DNA from: an uncultured Chloroflexales bacterium
GTDB lineage: Bacteria > Chloroflexota > Chloroflexia > Chloroflexales > Chloroflexaceae
Direction: 5' to 3'
Assembly: GCA_937902315.1 (NCBI GenBank)
Contig: CALGUG010000018.1
Span: forward strand, 1-64,000
Length of the DNA: 64,000 bases
The position numbers and the translations under genes were made by a program. Under the pieces are notes generated by a model. It ran no database searches. It saw only the letters and a list, made by a program, of their open reading frames with translations, and was not told the origin of the DNA. This document shows, in pieces, positions 17,878-26,608 of the stretch (position 1 is its first letter; each line of letters opens with the position of its first letter).

Positions 17878-18924
17878 ATGCGTCCTCTGTACATCTCGCC
17901 GATCGGTCGCGGCGGCGTCGACTTCGGTATCCAAAATATCACCCGTTCGGTGCGCAAGGTGGGGCACGACCCCGAGCTTTTGCGCCTACCAGAGCTGTAT
18001 AACTTCGCGCCCTTCCTCATTCCCAAGGCGCTGCCGAAGGGCTGGTGGCAAAACTTCGATATCGTCCAAGGGCGCTCGCGGGTAGGCTTCGCCCTCAAGC
18101 AGGCTTGTGGCGGCGAGCGCCCGGTCGTCACAACGGTGCACCATCTGACCACCGATCCTGATCTGCAACCCTATAGCTCGCTCCAGCAGCGCATCTTCTA
18201 CCGCTTCGTAGAGGCACGCTACGATCGCTGGTCGATCGAGCAGGCCGATGCGGTGATCTGTGTGAGCCGCTTTGTGCAGCGCCAAGTCGCCCAGACCTAC
18301 GGCAAACACGACACTGAGCTGGTCTTCGACGGCATCGACACCGACACCTTTGTGCCCACAGCGGGCCTTGTGCGCAGCGATGCGGGTCTGCCGCCCAGCG
18401 ACGCCCGCATCCGTCTGCTCTTCATCGGCAACAACACTCGCCGCAAAGGCTTCGACCTGCTGCCCAAGATTATGGATCTGTTGCCGAACGACTATGTGCT
18501 CTACTACAACGGCGGCTTTCAGAAGAGTGATGAGCGCCCACCCCACCCGCGCATGATCAACATCGGGCGACCCAACTTGAGCCAACTGGTGGCCGCCTAT
18601 CAGAGCTGCGACATCTTGCTCTTCCCATCGCGTCTCGAGGGCTTTGGCATGGCCGCCGCCGAGGCTATGGCCTGCGGACGCCCAGTGGTCACCACCAATG
18701 TCTCGGCCCTGCCCGAGGTCGTCGACGACGGGCTGAACGGCTTTTTAGCCGAACGAGACGATGTAAAGGGCTACGCCGAGCGGATCAAGATCCTGGGCGA
18801 AGATGCTGAGCTGCGGCGACGCTTCGGCGAGCATGGGCGCGAAAAGATTGTCTCGACCTACAGCTACGATGCGCTTGGTTACGGCATGGAGCGGGTCTAT
18901 AAAAAGGTGCTCGGCCTTTCATAA
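17878..18924 (+). CDS. Glycosyltransferase family 4
   Basis: This 348-residue GT-B protein starts at the ATG at 17878, after AAAAAAAGGAAACT. The N-terminal domain opens with GRGGVDFGIQNITRSV. The C-terminal nucleotide-sugar domain has FIGNNTRRKGFDLLP and the EX7E-type motif EGFGMAAAE (about 253-261). These retaining enzymes transfer a sugar from an NDP-sugar to a lipid or glycan acceptor at the membrane surface. Donor and acceptor cannot be named. It is the last gene of the eis2-GT pair. Confidence 0.85.
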   Translation: MRPLYISPIGRGGVDFGIQNITRSVRKVGHDPELLRLPELYNFAPFLIPKALPKGWWQNFDIVQGRSRVGFALKQACGGERPVVTTVHHLTTDPDLQPYSSLQQRIFYRFVEARYDRWSIEQADAVICVSRFVQRQVAQTYGKHDTELVFDGIDTDTFVPTAGLVRSDAGLPPSDARIRLLFIGNNTRRKGFDLLPKIMDLLPNDYVLYYNGGFQKSDERPPHPRMINIGRPNLSQLVAAYQSCDILLFPSRLEGFGMAAAEAMACGRPVVTTNVSALPEVVDDGLNGFLAERDDVKGYAERIKILGEDAELRRRFGEHGREKIVSTYSYDALGYGMERVYKKVLGLS

Positions 18925-18954
18925 ATTTTTCAACAAGAACAGTCATACGGTCAT

Positions 18955-19240
18955 AGTTCTTTGAGCTAAGCAAGCCGTACCCTGAGCCTGTCGAAAGGTA
19001 CGGTTTTGCTAGCACGGCCCTCATCCCCGGCCCCCCTCTCCCGCAAGCAGGAGAGGGGGTGAATGCAGCCATACCGGTTCCTGTGGTTCGACAAGCTCAC
19101 CAACCAAGCTTGCCGAAAAGCAGGGTACGGCTTGACGCAACTTTCGCATTCCTCAGCGCTAAACCGATCACCCAAACATCTCAAAATGCTCTCCACTAAG
19201 ACTCAGTGTCTCTCTGTGACTCGTGTGGTGAAGAACGTGT
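18955..19240. repeat. Composite spacer of dispersed repeats (CTGTCGAAAGG, CCCCTCTCCCGC and CTCAGTGTCTC types)
   Basis: In order it holds CCTGAGCCTGTCGAAAGGTA (18978), the GC-rich CCCCGGCCCCCCTCTCCCGC with its inverted tail (19025-19060), GGTTCGACAAGCTCACC (19084), a segment shared with 28430-28510 (GCATTCCTCAGCGCT), and ACTCAGTGTCTCTCTGTGAC (19200). Similar modules recur at 28312-28560 and 62329-62832 in related order. No gene was seen. Confidence 0.75.
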
Positions 19241-19283
19241 GGAGGGCAGCGAGATGCGTGAAGGCCCGAATGGAAGGAGAGGA

Positions 19284-19350
19284 TGTTGATAGCCGTAGGC
19301 GGACGCGGTCAGGAAGGAATGGAAGGTTAGCGACCTTACCGCCAGAGCAA
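19284..19350 (-). repeat. A-type TIR element core, inverted
   Basis: It contains GATAGCCGTAGGCGGACGCG, then GGAATGGAAGG and CCTTACCGCC. Confidence 0.75.
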
Positions 19351-19435
19351 AAAGCTGGCGTGTATCGGTGGATGTAGCATCACATAGGGGCGAATCGAAA
19401 GGCCAACCCGTGGGTTGGCCTGTTTGGTGGGGAAG

Positions 19436-19756
19436 CTAGTCGCCTTCCCAAACAAAACGCTGTAGATCGACATAGCCGCGCGTGTCGAACTGTACCCCTT
19501 CGCTTTCGAGGATGGAGCGCTGCAGCTCGGCATGCGGCGAACTGCAACGCCCGGCGGCGTTGATCACGCGCCACCAAGGCACTTCGCCGCTGGCGCGCTC
19601 TTCGGAAAGCGAATGCAGGGCGTAGCCGACCATGCGGGCACGACCCGGAAAACCGGCTAACAGCGCGATGCGGCCGTAGGTGCTGACCTTGCCAGGGGGG
19701 ATCTGGCGAACCATGGCATAGATTTGCTCGTAGCTGCTAGGGCTATCGTTGTGCAT
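19436..19756 (-). CDS. Alkyltransferase-like (ATL) DNA repair protein
   Basis: This 106-residue MGMT-fold DNA-binding domain has PGKVSTYGRIA (the recognition helix start), a putative Arg finger in RARMVGYAL, and PWWRVIN (about 60-66) where true methyltransferases have PCHRVI. The catalytic Cys is replaced by Trp, which defines ATL proteins. In that family they bind O6-alkylguanine and flag it for nucleotide excision repair instead of reversing it. Its start is 12 bp after the stop of the kinase gene on the same strand, so the two may be cotranscribed. Confidence 0.88.
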   Translation of the reverse strand: MHNDSPSSYEQIYAMVRQIPPGKVSTYGRIALLAGFPGRARMVGYALHSLSEERASGEVPWWRVINAAGRCSSPHAELQRSILESEGVQFDTRGYVDLQRFVWEGD

Positions 19757-19768
19757 GGCACCTCTCGC

Positions 19769-21994
19769 TCACAGTTGAGGATTATGATCGTCGTAACGTT
19801 GGAATTGCCCATTATTATACACAACATAAATCGTGCTCGGCCGTTCGGGCCGGGGCGGGCTCCAGATCATAAAACCTTGCTGAAAGCTTTGGAATGCGCC
19901 ATTGATGCCGCGCTCGCCGCTGACGGGCGCACCGAGCGCTTGACGAATATCCTCGTGAGCGTAATAGACCCGCGCGAAACCGCCTTCGCGCCGCAAGAGA
20001 GGATCGATCTGGGCGGGCGGCTCGGGTAGAGCGCTGGTTTGATCACGGTTGAAGGCTTGGTAGCGACCGCTGCGCCCATCTGTCTCGGGCAGCACATAGA
20101 CCGTATCGCGGCTCTCCCACCAATACATCGTGCCGTTACTAAAGACCTGATCGGCGATCTGAATCACCGTCTCGCCGCCGGTCGGGCAGCCCAAAGCAGC
20201 TCGCACGTTGATTAAATCGCGATACAAGTAGCTAAAGCCGCTGCTCTCACGCAAGAGCGAAAGATCGCAGGCAAGCTCCGGGCTTGGGCTTGGAGTCGGG
20301 CTCGGTGGAATCGTCGTTGGCGTGCTGGTCGGCGGGATGTCGGTAGGCGAGGGCGTCGCAGTGACAACCACCACCACCTGCGTCGGCTGAACGGGTCGCT
20401 CCGTGGGCGGAGGCGGCGCTGGCGCGCTCTCGTTGAGCTGCGGCGTAGGAGAGGCTTCTGGCGCGATAGTCTCGCTCGCTTCGCTGGTTGCGCTCACGGC
20501 TGGCGGCGTCGGTGTGGCCTCAATGCTCGCAGTTAGGGACGGGCTTGGCGTCGCGCTCGGCTCGGCTGTCGGAGTCGCACTTGGGTCGAGGGCTGTGCCC
20601 TGCCCTGTGCTGTTGCTGGTCTGCACAGCTTGAGCGTTCTGTTGGCGCATATTGTCGAACAACAGCAGCAAACCCATGCCGATCATACTGCCGGCGATCA
20701 ACAAGGCCACAATCGGCCAGAAGCCGAGAGCCGCGTGAGGCTGGCGTGCGCGCGTTTTCGCTCGGCTCTGAGCTTGAGGCGTAGCGGCAATACGAGCCGC
20801 CACTTGGGGTGCAAACGGCTCGCTGGCGAGCGCCAGACGCGGTGTGGTCTGCTCGTGGATGGCGCGCGCTGCGAGGCCCTTGGCAGCTTGGCTTAGGCTA
20901 GCGGCGCCAGTCTGGCTTGCCTGAACCTGAAGGGAACTGACCGCAAGCAGCGCGCGCAGCTCGCTCACAAAAGCTCCGGCGGTCGCGAAACGCTGTTGGG
21001 GCTGTTTGGCCAAGGCCCGTCGCATAATCGGGTCGATCTCGGCGGGCAGATCGGGGCGCAGATGTGAAAGGTCGGCTGGCACGCGCTCTAAGTGCGCGAT
21101 CAGCACATCTTGGGCGCTGCCCGTAAAGAGGCGCTGGCCGCTCAGGGCGCGGTGCACCAGAACGCCCAAGGCGTAGACATCGCTGCGTCCGTCAATGGTT
21201 GCGCCGCTGATCTGCTCGGGCGACATAAAATCGGGCGTGCCCAACATCGCGCCCGTGGTGGTAAGGGCTGGTGCATCGAGCGATTTGGCGATGCCGAAGT
21301 CGGTCAAGATCGCGATCACATCGCCGAGTTCAGTGCTTTGGGCAGGCGAGGCGTTCAAGACTGGTGGCGTGCCTACTCCAGTGGCATCGCTTAACGCTGG
21401 CGGTGTGCCCACTCCAGTAACAGCGCTTAAAGCTGGCGGTGTACCAACTCCCGTGGCATTGCTTAGCGCTGGCGGTGTACCAACTCCCGTGGCTGCAGCT
21501 AGGCCTGGTTGGGCAGCCGAATCGCTTTGCGAAGGCCCGCTTGCAATGGCATGCGGCCATTGCAGAAAGATATTGGCTGGTTTGATATCGCGATGAACAA
21601 TCCCCTTGGTGTGGGCATAGTCGAGAGCAGAGGCGATCTGTTCCAGAATCGGCAGCAGCTCGGCCAAGCTCAACCGGCCGCGCTCTTGCAGCAGGTCGGC
21701 CAGAGTGCGGCCCTGCAAGAGTTTCATCGCCATGTAGCCCATATGATCATATTCCCCCACATCGTAGATCGGCACGATATTAGGGTGATCTAGGCTGGCG
21801 GCCACAATCGCCTCGCGCTTAAAGCGCTCCATTAAGGTGGGGTCGTCGCCATACTGGGGATAGAGGATTTTCAGTGCCACATCACGGCGCAAGAGTGTGT
21901 CGTGCGCCCGATAGACCGCGGCCATCCCTCCGCGCCCTAAGAGCGAGCTAACACGGTAGCGCCCTAGTTGTTGGTTTATCAACGAATGCATCAT
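19769..21994 (-). CDS. Transmembrane Ser/Thr protein kinase (PknB-type) with LGFP-like ectodomain
   Basis: This 741-residue protein has an intracellular Hanks kinase domain (10-350): G-loop GRGGMAAVYRA (20-30), Lys42, catalytic HRDIKPAN (134-141), DFG (232-234) and an SPE activation-segment end (258-260). Between the catalytic loop and DFG lies an unusual insert of about 80 residues with four 12-residue repeats of TGVGTPPALS type (about 168-215). Residues 426-446 are a single membrane helix. Next come a Pro/Thr/Ser-rich linker (460-570) and an extracellular region (about 575-741) with RAALGCPTGGE and RQALGAPVSGE, two LGFP-like units ending in xYWW/MIWS strands. It probably senses the cell wall or surface; that is inference. 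It is divergent from the PBP gene. Confidence 0.9.
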   Translation of the reverse strand: MMHSLINQQLGRYRVSSLLGRGGMAAVYRAHDTLLRRDVALKILYPQYGDDPTLMERFKREAIVAASLDHPNIVPIYDVGEYDHMGYMAMKLLQGRTLADLLQERGRLSLAELLPILEQIASALDYAHTKGIVHRDIKPANIFLQWPHAIASGPSQSDSAAQPGLAAATGVGTPPALSNATGVGTPPALSAVTGVGTPPALSDATGVGTPPVLNASPAQSTELGDVIAILTDFGIAKSLDAPALTTTGAMLGTPDFMSPEQISGATIDGRSDVYALGVLVHRALSGQRLFTGSAQDVLIAHLERVPADLSHLRPDLPAEIDPIMRRALAKQPQQRFATAGAFVSELRALLAVSSLQVQASQTGAASLSQAAKGLAARAIHEQTTPRLALASEPFAPQVAARIAATPQAQSRAKTRARQPHAALGFWPIVALLIAGSMIGMGLLLLFDNMRQQNAQAVQTSNSTGQGTALDPSATPTAEPSATPSPSLTASIEATPTPPAVSATSEASETIAPEASPTPQLNESAPAPPPPTERPVQPTQVVVVVTATPSPTDIPPTSTPTTIPPSPTPSPSPELACDLSLLRESSGFSYLYRDLINVRAALGCPTGGETVIQIADQVFSNGTMYWWESRDTVYVLPETDGRSGRYQAFNRDQTSALPEPPAQIDPLLRREGGFARVYYAHEDIRQALGAPVSGERGINGAFQSFQQGFMIWSPPRPERPSTIYVVYNNGQFQRYDDHNPQL
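21360..21503 (-). repeat. Tandem repeat, four copies of 36 bp, inside the kinase gene
   Basis: Units begin at 21360, 21396, 21432 and 21468, with the consensus GCTGGCGGTGTACCAACTCC. They encode four 12-residue repeats. The copies differ mostly at silent or conservative positions, suggesting slippage or unequal crossover. Confidence 0.9.
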
Positions 21995-22445
21995 ACGGGG
22001 TTATACCCATCCCGATAATTCGGCACTTTTATCGCCACCGATCTCTCTACCTGCATAAACGGTATCGATCTTTAAATTAGAACTTCGCTTATCACGCCGC
22101 TTAGCCTGGCGAGAAGGAAGAGATTGGGGCGAAGTATCGCTTCCGAAGGGCCTATAGGGCATTCCGAACCAATTAACCTTTATAAAGTGTCAATTTTGCG
22201 GTACACTGAATGCTGTAACACACAAGGCAGAATATCAGCGACGCATCAGTTTAGAATCGGTTGCAATTTCATTGCCGCGTGCTAGAATGACCTACGGATA
22301 GCAGTGTATCTTCCTTCGTTCATTGCTTGTATGTGTGAATGGGCGCAACGGCACCCTCTCCTTTCGAGGCGAGAGGTCGCTTCCTCACAAGAGAGTATGA
22401 AGCATCAATGCCCATCGCGCATCGCACATTGGTTGTAGTCAATAT
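21995..22445. other. Divergent regulatory region between kinase and PBP genes
   Basis: This is a 450-bp noncoding gap. It contains a plausible plus-strand promoter at 22261-22288 and no dispersed repeat of the families found elsewhere. No RNA gene was recognised. Confidence 0.5.
22261..22288 (+). promoter_or_regulatory. Candidate promoter of the PBP gene
   Basis: TTGCAA (22261-22266), a 16-nt spacer and TAGAAT (22283-22288). The start codon is 158 nt downstream. Confidence 0.4.
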
Positions 22446-25400
22446 ATGAAAGATCGCCATATTCGTCGCACCTACGGTGGTCGCCCAGTTCCAAGACGAC
22501 CGCTGTTTCCCGGCCTGATTAACCCACGTGTTGTGGAGAAAAAGGGTGGCGCCGCACGACTAGGGGCACAGATTCTTGCAGTTGTAGCGCTGCTCATAGT
22601 AGGAACGGTCGCCATTGTAGCGACGACGGCCTACACCACTTATCAGCAGATCGCGCAATCGCTCACCCCTCGGCTCGATGCCCTCTCTAGCCACCAAACC
22701 TTCCAGACATCTCGCATCTATGACCGTAACGGCGTACTGCTCTATGAGTTCTTTGACGCTGGTAAACGCACAAAGGTTCCCCTCGACGAGATTTCGCCTT
22801 TGGTTATTAGCGCGACAATCGCCATCGAGGACAAAACCTTCTTCTCGAACCCAGGTGTCGACTTCGAGGGCATTATTAAGGCGGTTATACGCGCAATCAG
22901 CGCTGGTGAGGAGCGTGGTGGTGCATCAACCATTACACAACAGGTTATCAAAAATATTATCCTCACCGAAGAAGAGCGCGCTCCCGAAAACAACTATCAG
23001 CGTAAGTTTAACGAGATTATCCTTGCCCAAGAGCTCAACGATCGCCTGTCAAAAGAAGAGATCTTAGCGCTCTACTTGAACGAAAACTTCTATGGCAACC
23101 TAGCTTATGGAATCGAGGCTGCCAGCGAAGTCTATTTCAATACCCACGCAAAAGATCTCAGCCTCTCTCAAGCTGCGCTCTTGGCAGGTTTGCCTCAGTC
23201 TCCGACCGTGTACAACCCGATCAACTATCTCGTGCGTGACGAGCGAGGCGGCTATCTGCCCGGCGTCGTACTCGAGGGCAACTGGTGGGAGAGCGATTAT
23301 CAGCTCCCCGAAGGCCTGAGTCCGCCCAAGATCCGTCAGATCGCCGTACTCAGCCAGATGGTTGACGAAAAATACATTACCGAGGAACAAGGCCGCGCTG
23401 CGATCGCGACCGATCTACGCTTCGCGCCCCAAGAGGTTCCGCTGAACGCGCCACACTTCGTCTTCTATGTTCGCAATCTGCTCGAAGAGAAGTACGGACG
23501 CCAACTGCTCTACGGCGGCGGTCTGCGCATCACCACAACGCTCGACCTCGAAATGCAGCGCATGGTGCAGCGCATCTCGGCTTCGCGCATCGCCGAACTC
23601 GAACACCGCAATATTCACAATGCGGCTGTCGTGGTAATGCAGCCCAATACAGGCCAGATCTTGGCGATGTCGGGTAGTATCGACTTTAACGCGACCGTGC
23701 CCAGCAAAACGCCGGGCCAAAGCGGCAATGTGCTCGATGGTCAGGTCAACGTCGCCATCAGCGAACGTCAGCCCGGTTCATCGCTCAAGCCATTCATCTA
23801 CTTGGCTGCGATGGAGCGTGGCTTGACGCCTGCCAGCATCTTGTGGGATGTGCCGACCGAATTCCCGATCGGCAACGGCGAATATTACGCCCCGCTGAAC
23901 TACAACGGCAAATGGAATGGGCCGGTTCGCATTCGTACAGCGCTTGCCAACTCGCTCAATATGCCCGCCGTTAAAGCGCTTAAATTCGCTGGTATCGAAC
24001 ATACGCTTGAACTCTTAGAGCGAGTAGGCATCAAAACTGGCCTCAAACGCGGCGCAGATTTCTATGGCCTCGCACTCTCTTTGGGTGGTGGCGAAGTTAC
24101 GCCGCTTGAGCTGACAACCGCCTACAATACCTTAGCGAGCGGCGGTCGCTACTACGCGCCCAACCCGATCTTAAAGATCGTCGACGGCGAAGGCAATGTG
24201 ATCGAAGAGGCTGTTCCCGGCCCGGGCGAGCAGGTCATCAGCCCAGAGCTGACCGCCATCATCAGCGATATGATGAGCGACGATGATGCGCGCGCTCCGA
24301 TTTGGGGCCGCAATAGCAAGCTTAAATTGTCGCGACCCGCTGCTGTAAAAACGGGTACAACCAACGACTGGCGCGACGCTTGGACGGTCGGCTTCACTCC
24401 TTACGTCACGGTTGGTGTTTGGAGCGGCAACAACAACAACGAACAGACCGCCAAAGTCGAAAGTATCGAGGGCGGTGGCGATATTTGGCACGATGTGATG
24501 GAAGAGATTTTTGCCACCCCACGCTACGAGTGGTTGTTGGCACAACAGTTCCCCGATCTGCGCCTGCCAATCAACTTTACGTTGCCCGAGACGGGTGTCA
24601 TTACCGAAACAATCTGTGAACTGCCCGGACCGTTTGGCAACTACAACAAAGAGCTCTTCACCACCGAGATGCTCAGCAAGACGCTCCAAGCTACTCGCAC
24701 CGCCGAGGCAGCTACCCGAAGCCCAGTCGATGATCCGTCGGCAACCGCCAGCCGACGGGGCACAACCAGCAATAGGTTGGGCTGTGATGCCTATCGTCAG
24801 ATTCGTGTCGTGCGTCTACCTTATGCCAACAGCCAAGTCGAAGGCATTCTCACCTCGACCGATCCGATCAGTTCGACCGTGAGCAGCGGTCAAGCCGCCT
24901 ACTGTCTGCCAGTCGAAGGCGAGACCTATCCTGAAGAGTTGGTGACAAGCCTGCGCATTTGGAACATTCCTCCGCCCGATCCGAGCGAGCGAGTGCGCTA
25001 TGTTTGGAACGGAGGCAGCGCGACGCAGTTCGCCGGAGACGGGGAGAACCCAGGACAGTACGCTAACCTGCGCTCCTGTAGGCCCGAAGACTTTATCAAG
25101 CCGACACCGGTTCCGCCCGTCGCCGGAGCGATTCAAATGCCCGATCTACGCCACTTCGGCGAGAATCAGGCCAAAGATGAGCTGGCGAAACTTGGTATCT
25201 TTAGCGTCTACGTCGATTATCAGACCCGCGATCGCATTCCAGAGACCTTCGACCAGTTCGCGCCCTACGCGGTTGTGAGCACCTTGCCAGCGCCCGGCGA
25301 TTGGTACATTCCCGGCACAACGGTTGTGCTCGGCGTTCGTTCACCCAGCGATGCGCCCCAAGCAGCTACGCCGACGCCTCAACCCGAGAACGCGCCGCCT

Positions 25401-25544
25401 GAAATGGCGCCGCCACCTGAGAACGCGCCACCACCCGAAACAGCTCCACCGCCGCCCGAGCAGGTGCCGATCACGGCTCAGCCGACTCCGACACCCAATG
25501 CCCTGCCCGGCCCCGGCATTCAGCCCGGTTTAGGCGGCAATTAG
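22446..25544 (+). CDS. Class A penicillin-binding protein (GT51 + transpeptidase + PASTA)
   Basis: This 1032-residue bifunctional peptidoglycan synthase has a basic cytoplasmic tail, a TM helix (about 40-63), and a GT51 domain (about 85-270) with the catalytic Glu in AIEDKTFF (Glu128) and GGASTITQQ. The transpeptidase domain has SSLK (nucleophile S445, K448), SLN (503-505) and KTG (635-637). A single PASTA domain lies at about 905-975, followed by a Pro-rich tail (980-1032). The usual His of the EDxxFxxHxG motif is Asn (SNPG). It polymerises and crosslinks glycan at the outer face of the membrane. No clear Shine-Dalgarno precedes the ATG. PASTA is a fitting partner for the divergently encoded wall-sensing kinase. 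Confidence 0.95.
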   Translation: MKDRHIRRTYGGRPVPRRPLFPGLINPRVVEKKGGAARLGAQILAVVALLIVGTVAIVATTAYTTYQQIAQSLTPRLDALSSHQTFQTSRIYDRNGVLLYEFFDAGKRTKVPLDEISPLVISATIAIEDKTFFSNPGVDFEGIIKAVIRAISAGEERGGASTITQQVIKNIILTEEERAPENNYQRKFNEIILAQELNDRLSKEEILALYLNENFYGNLAYGIEAASEVYFNTHAKDLSLSQAALLAGLPQSPTVYNPINYLVRDERGGYLPGVVLEGNWWESDYQLPEGLSPPKIRQIAVLSQMVDEKYITEEQGRAAIATDLRFAPQEVPLNAPHFVFYVRNLLEEKYGRQLLYGGGLRITTTLDLEMQRMVQRISASRIAELEHRNIHNAAVVVMQPNTGQILAMSGSIDFNATVPSKTPGQSGNVLDGQVNVAISERQPGSSLKPFIYLAAMERGLTPASILWDVPTEFPIGNGEYYAPLNYNGKWNGPVRIRTALANSLNMPAVKALKFAGIEHTLELLERVGIKTGLKRGADFYGLALSLGGGEVTPLELTTAYNTLASGGRYYAPNPILKIVDGEGNVIEEAVPGPGEQVISPELTAIISDMMSDDDARAPIWGRNSKLKLSRPAAVKTGTTNDWRDAWTVGFTPYVTVGVWSGNNNNEQTAKVESIEGGGDIWHDVMEEIFATPRYEWLLAQQFPDLRLPINFTLPETGVITETICELPGPFGNYNKELFTTEMLSKTLQATRTAEAATRSPVDDPSATASRRGTTSNRLGCDAYRQIRVVRLPYANSQVEGILTSTDPISSTVSSGQAAYCLPVEGETYPEELVTSLRIWNIPPPDPSERVRYVWNGGSATQFAGDGENPGQYANLRSCRPEDFIKPTPVPPVAGAIQMPDLRHFGENQAKDELAKLGIFSVYVDYQTRDRIPETFDQFAPYAVVSTLPAPGDWYIPGTTVVLGVRSPSDAPQAATPTPQPENAPPEMAPPPENAPPPETAPPPPEQVPITAQPTPTPNALPGPGIQPGLGGN

Positions 25545-25556
25545 CGCCTTTGCAAA

Positions 25557-25590
25557 CAAAGAGCAGTTCCGCAAATGGAACTGCTCTTTG
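25557..25590 (+). terminator. Intrinsic terminator of the PBP gene
   Basis: A perfect stem AAAGAGCAGTTCC / GGAACTGCTCTTT lies 13 bp after the stop. Confidence 0.9.
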
Positions 25591-25680
25591 TTATTTCGCT
25601 GCTTAAAACGCAACACTTATCCGCTTCTTTATCGCCTATCGCGCTGGTATAGTGCAGAGCGCCAGCGGCTAGGCTGTTAG

Positions 25681-25885
25681 GCCCAACCAGTCCTCACCGC
25701 GTCCGCCTACGGCTACCAACAACCAATCCTCCCAGCCGTGTGCATCGATTTGCGCCCCAAGCGCCCCTAAAACAACACATACCAAATCCGTTGAAAGACG
25801 TGCACGTTCGCAACGGGAAGAATAAAAACGAGGGAAAGAGTTGAGTTCCACTCTGCCGAAGGCTAGAAAGAAACATCGGGATCCA
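25681..25885 (+). repeat. A-type core followed by short (B-type) TIR element
   Basis: The A core CCGCGTCCGCCTACGGCTAC lies at 25698. It runs into ATACCAAATCCGTTGAAAG (25779), the left terminus of a B-type element, then AGTTCCACTCTGCCGAAGGC. The right terminus is degraded at about 25871-25885. The rest of the 655-bp gap up to 26199 is AT-rich and holds only a possible -10 TATAAT at 26144-26149. Confidence 0.7.
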
Positions 25886-26143
25886 CAGGAAGCGTTAGAC
25901 AAGATGGCGCTCCCATAGGGAACAAATGGGCATCTCATCTCGTCTAAGCTATAGGAACGCGCGGCAAGTAGTCTCCTCGCTAAATGCCGCCCTGAAACAC
26001 GACGTTTCTAACTCTTTTCTAGCTGTTTATGGCTTCCCCCCAAGCAGCAAACAGCCACAATTTTTTACAAATAGCCAAAGGTAAAAATCTCGTTATTTTC
26101 GATACCTAAGCGAAAAATTCCGCTTTTCGAAGAGAGAGCATGT

Positions 26144-26149
26144 TATAAT
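26144..26149 (+). promoter_or_regulatory. Possible -10 element of the STAS gene
   Basis: TATAAT lies 51 bp before the start codon. No convincing -35 is seen at 16-18 bp spacing. Confidence 0.3.
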
Positions 26150-26199
26150 ACTTTATGCCTCTCTGCAGCTAGCAGGAATCTGCGCAGGAGCCTTCAGCT

Positions 26200-26538
26200 A
26201 TGATGAATGAACTCTACGGCGATCTTCTGATTATTCGCCTACCCGCCCACCTCGATGCTCGTAATGTCGCACAAGCAGAGGGACCTTTTGAAGCCGCTAT
26301 CCAAACCCATTCAGGGCCTGTATTGGTCGATATGCAAGAGGTTACATTTGCCACAAGCCTCGCTTTTCAAATGTTATTGCAGGCCCTGAAGTATAATAAA
26401 CAGCAGGGAAGCGGCTTCTATCTGAGCGGTTTGCAACCCCACATCGCTGAAATCTTTCGCAAAAGTTGTCTGGATGCTCTGTTTAGAATCTATCCGAATC
26501 GGGAAACAGCCTTGATCGATCTGTGTGGTGTGGCCTAA
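26200..26538 (+). CDS. STAS-domain protein (anti-sigma factor antagonist-like)
   Basis: This 112-residue single-domain protein has the STAS pattern: an N-terminal strand LLIIRLPAHLDARNV, then PVLVDMQEVTFATSLAFQML, where the usual DSSG phosphorylation loop is ATSLA, then a helix and the strand GFYLSGLQPHI. SpoIIAA/RsbV homologues are phosphorylated on the loop Ser by an anti-sigma kinase. Here a Ser is present but Asp and Gly are not, so switching by phosphorylation is uncertain. AGGAG precedes the ATG. No kinase or phosphatase partner is adjacent. It lies 70 bp upstream of malQ. Confidence 0.8.
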   Translation: MMNELYGDLLIIRLPAHLDARNVAQAEGPFEAAIQTHSGPVLVDMQEVTFATSLAFQMLLQALKYNKQQGSGFYLSGLQPHIAEIFRKSCLDALFRIYPNRETALIDLCGVA

Positions 26539-26608
26539 AACGTCACGGCTTCATGCTGGTGCTGGTGAGCCACTCAGCGGATCGCACTCAGAAGTAACAG
26601 GGAAAGAC

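Noticed and set aside
19084..19110. tRNA-like GGTTCGACAAGC segment
   Set aside because: It resembles a T-arm, but no acceptor, D or anticodon arms can be folded around it. It belongs to a dispersed CTGTCGAA-type repeat.
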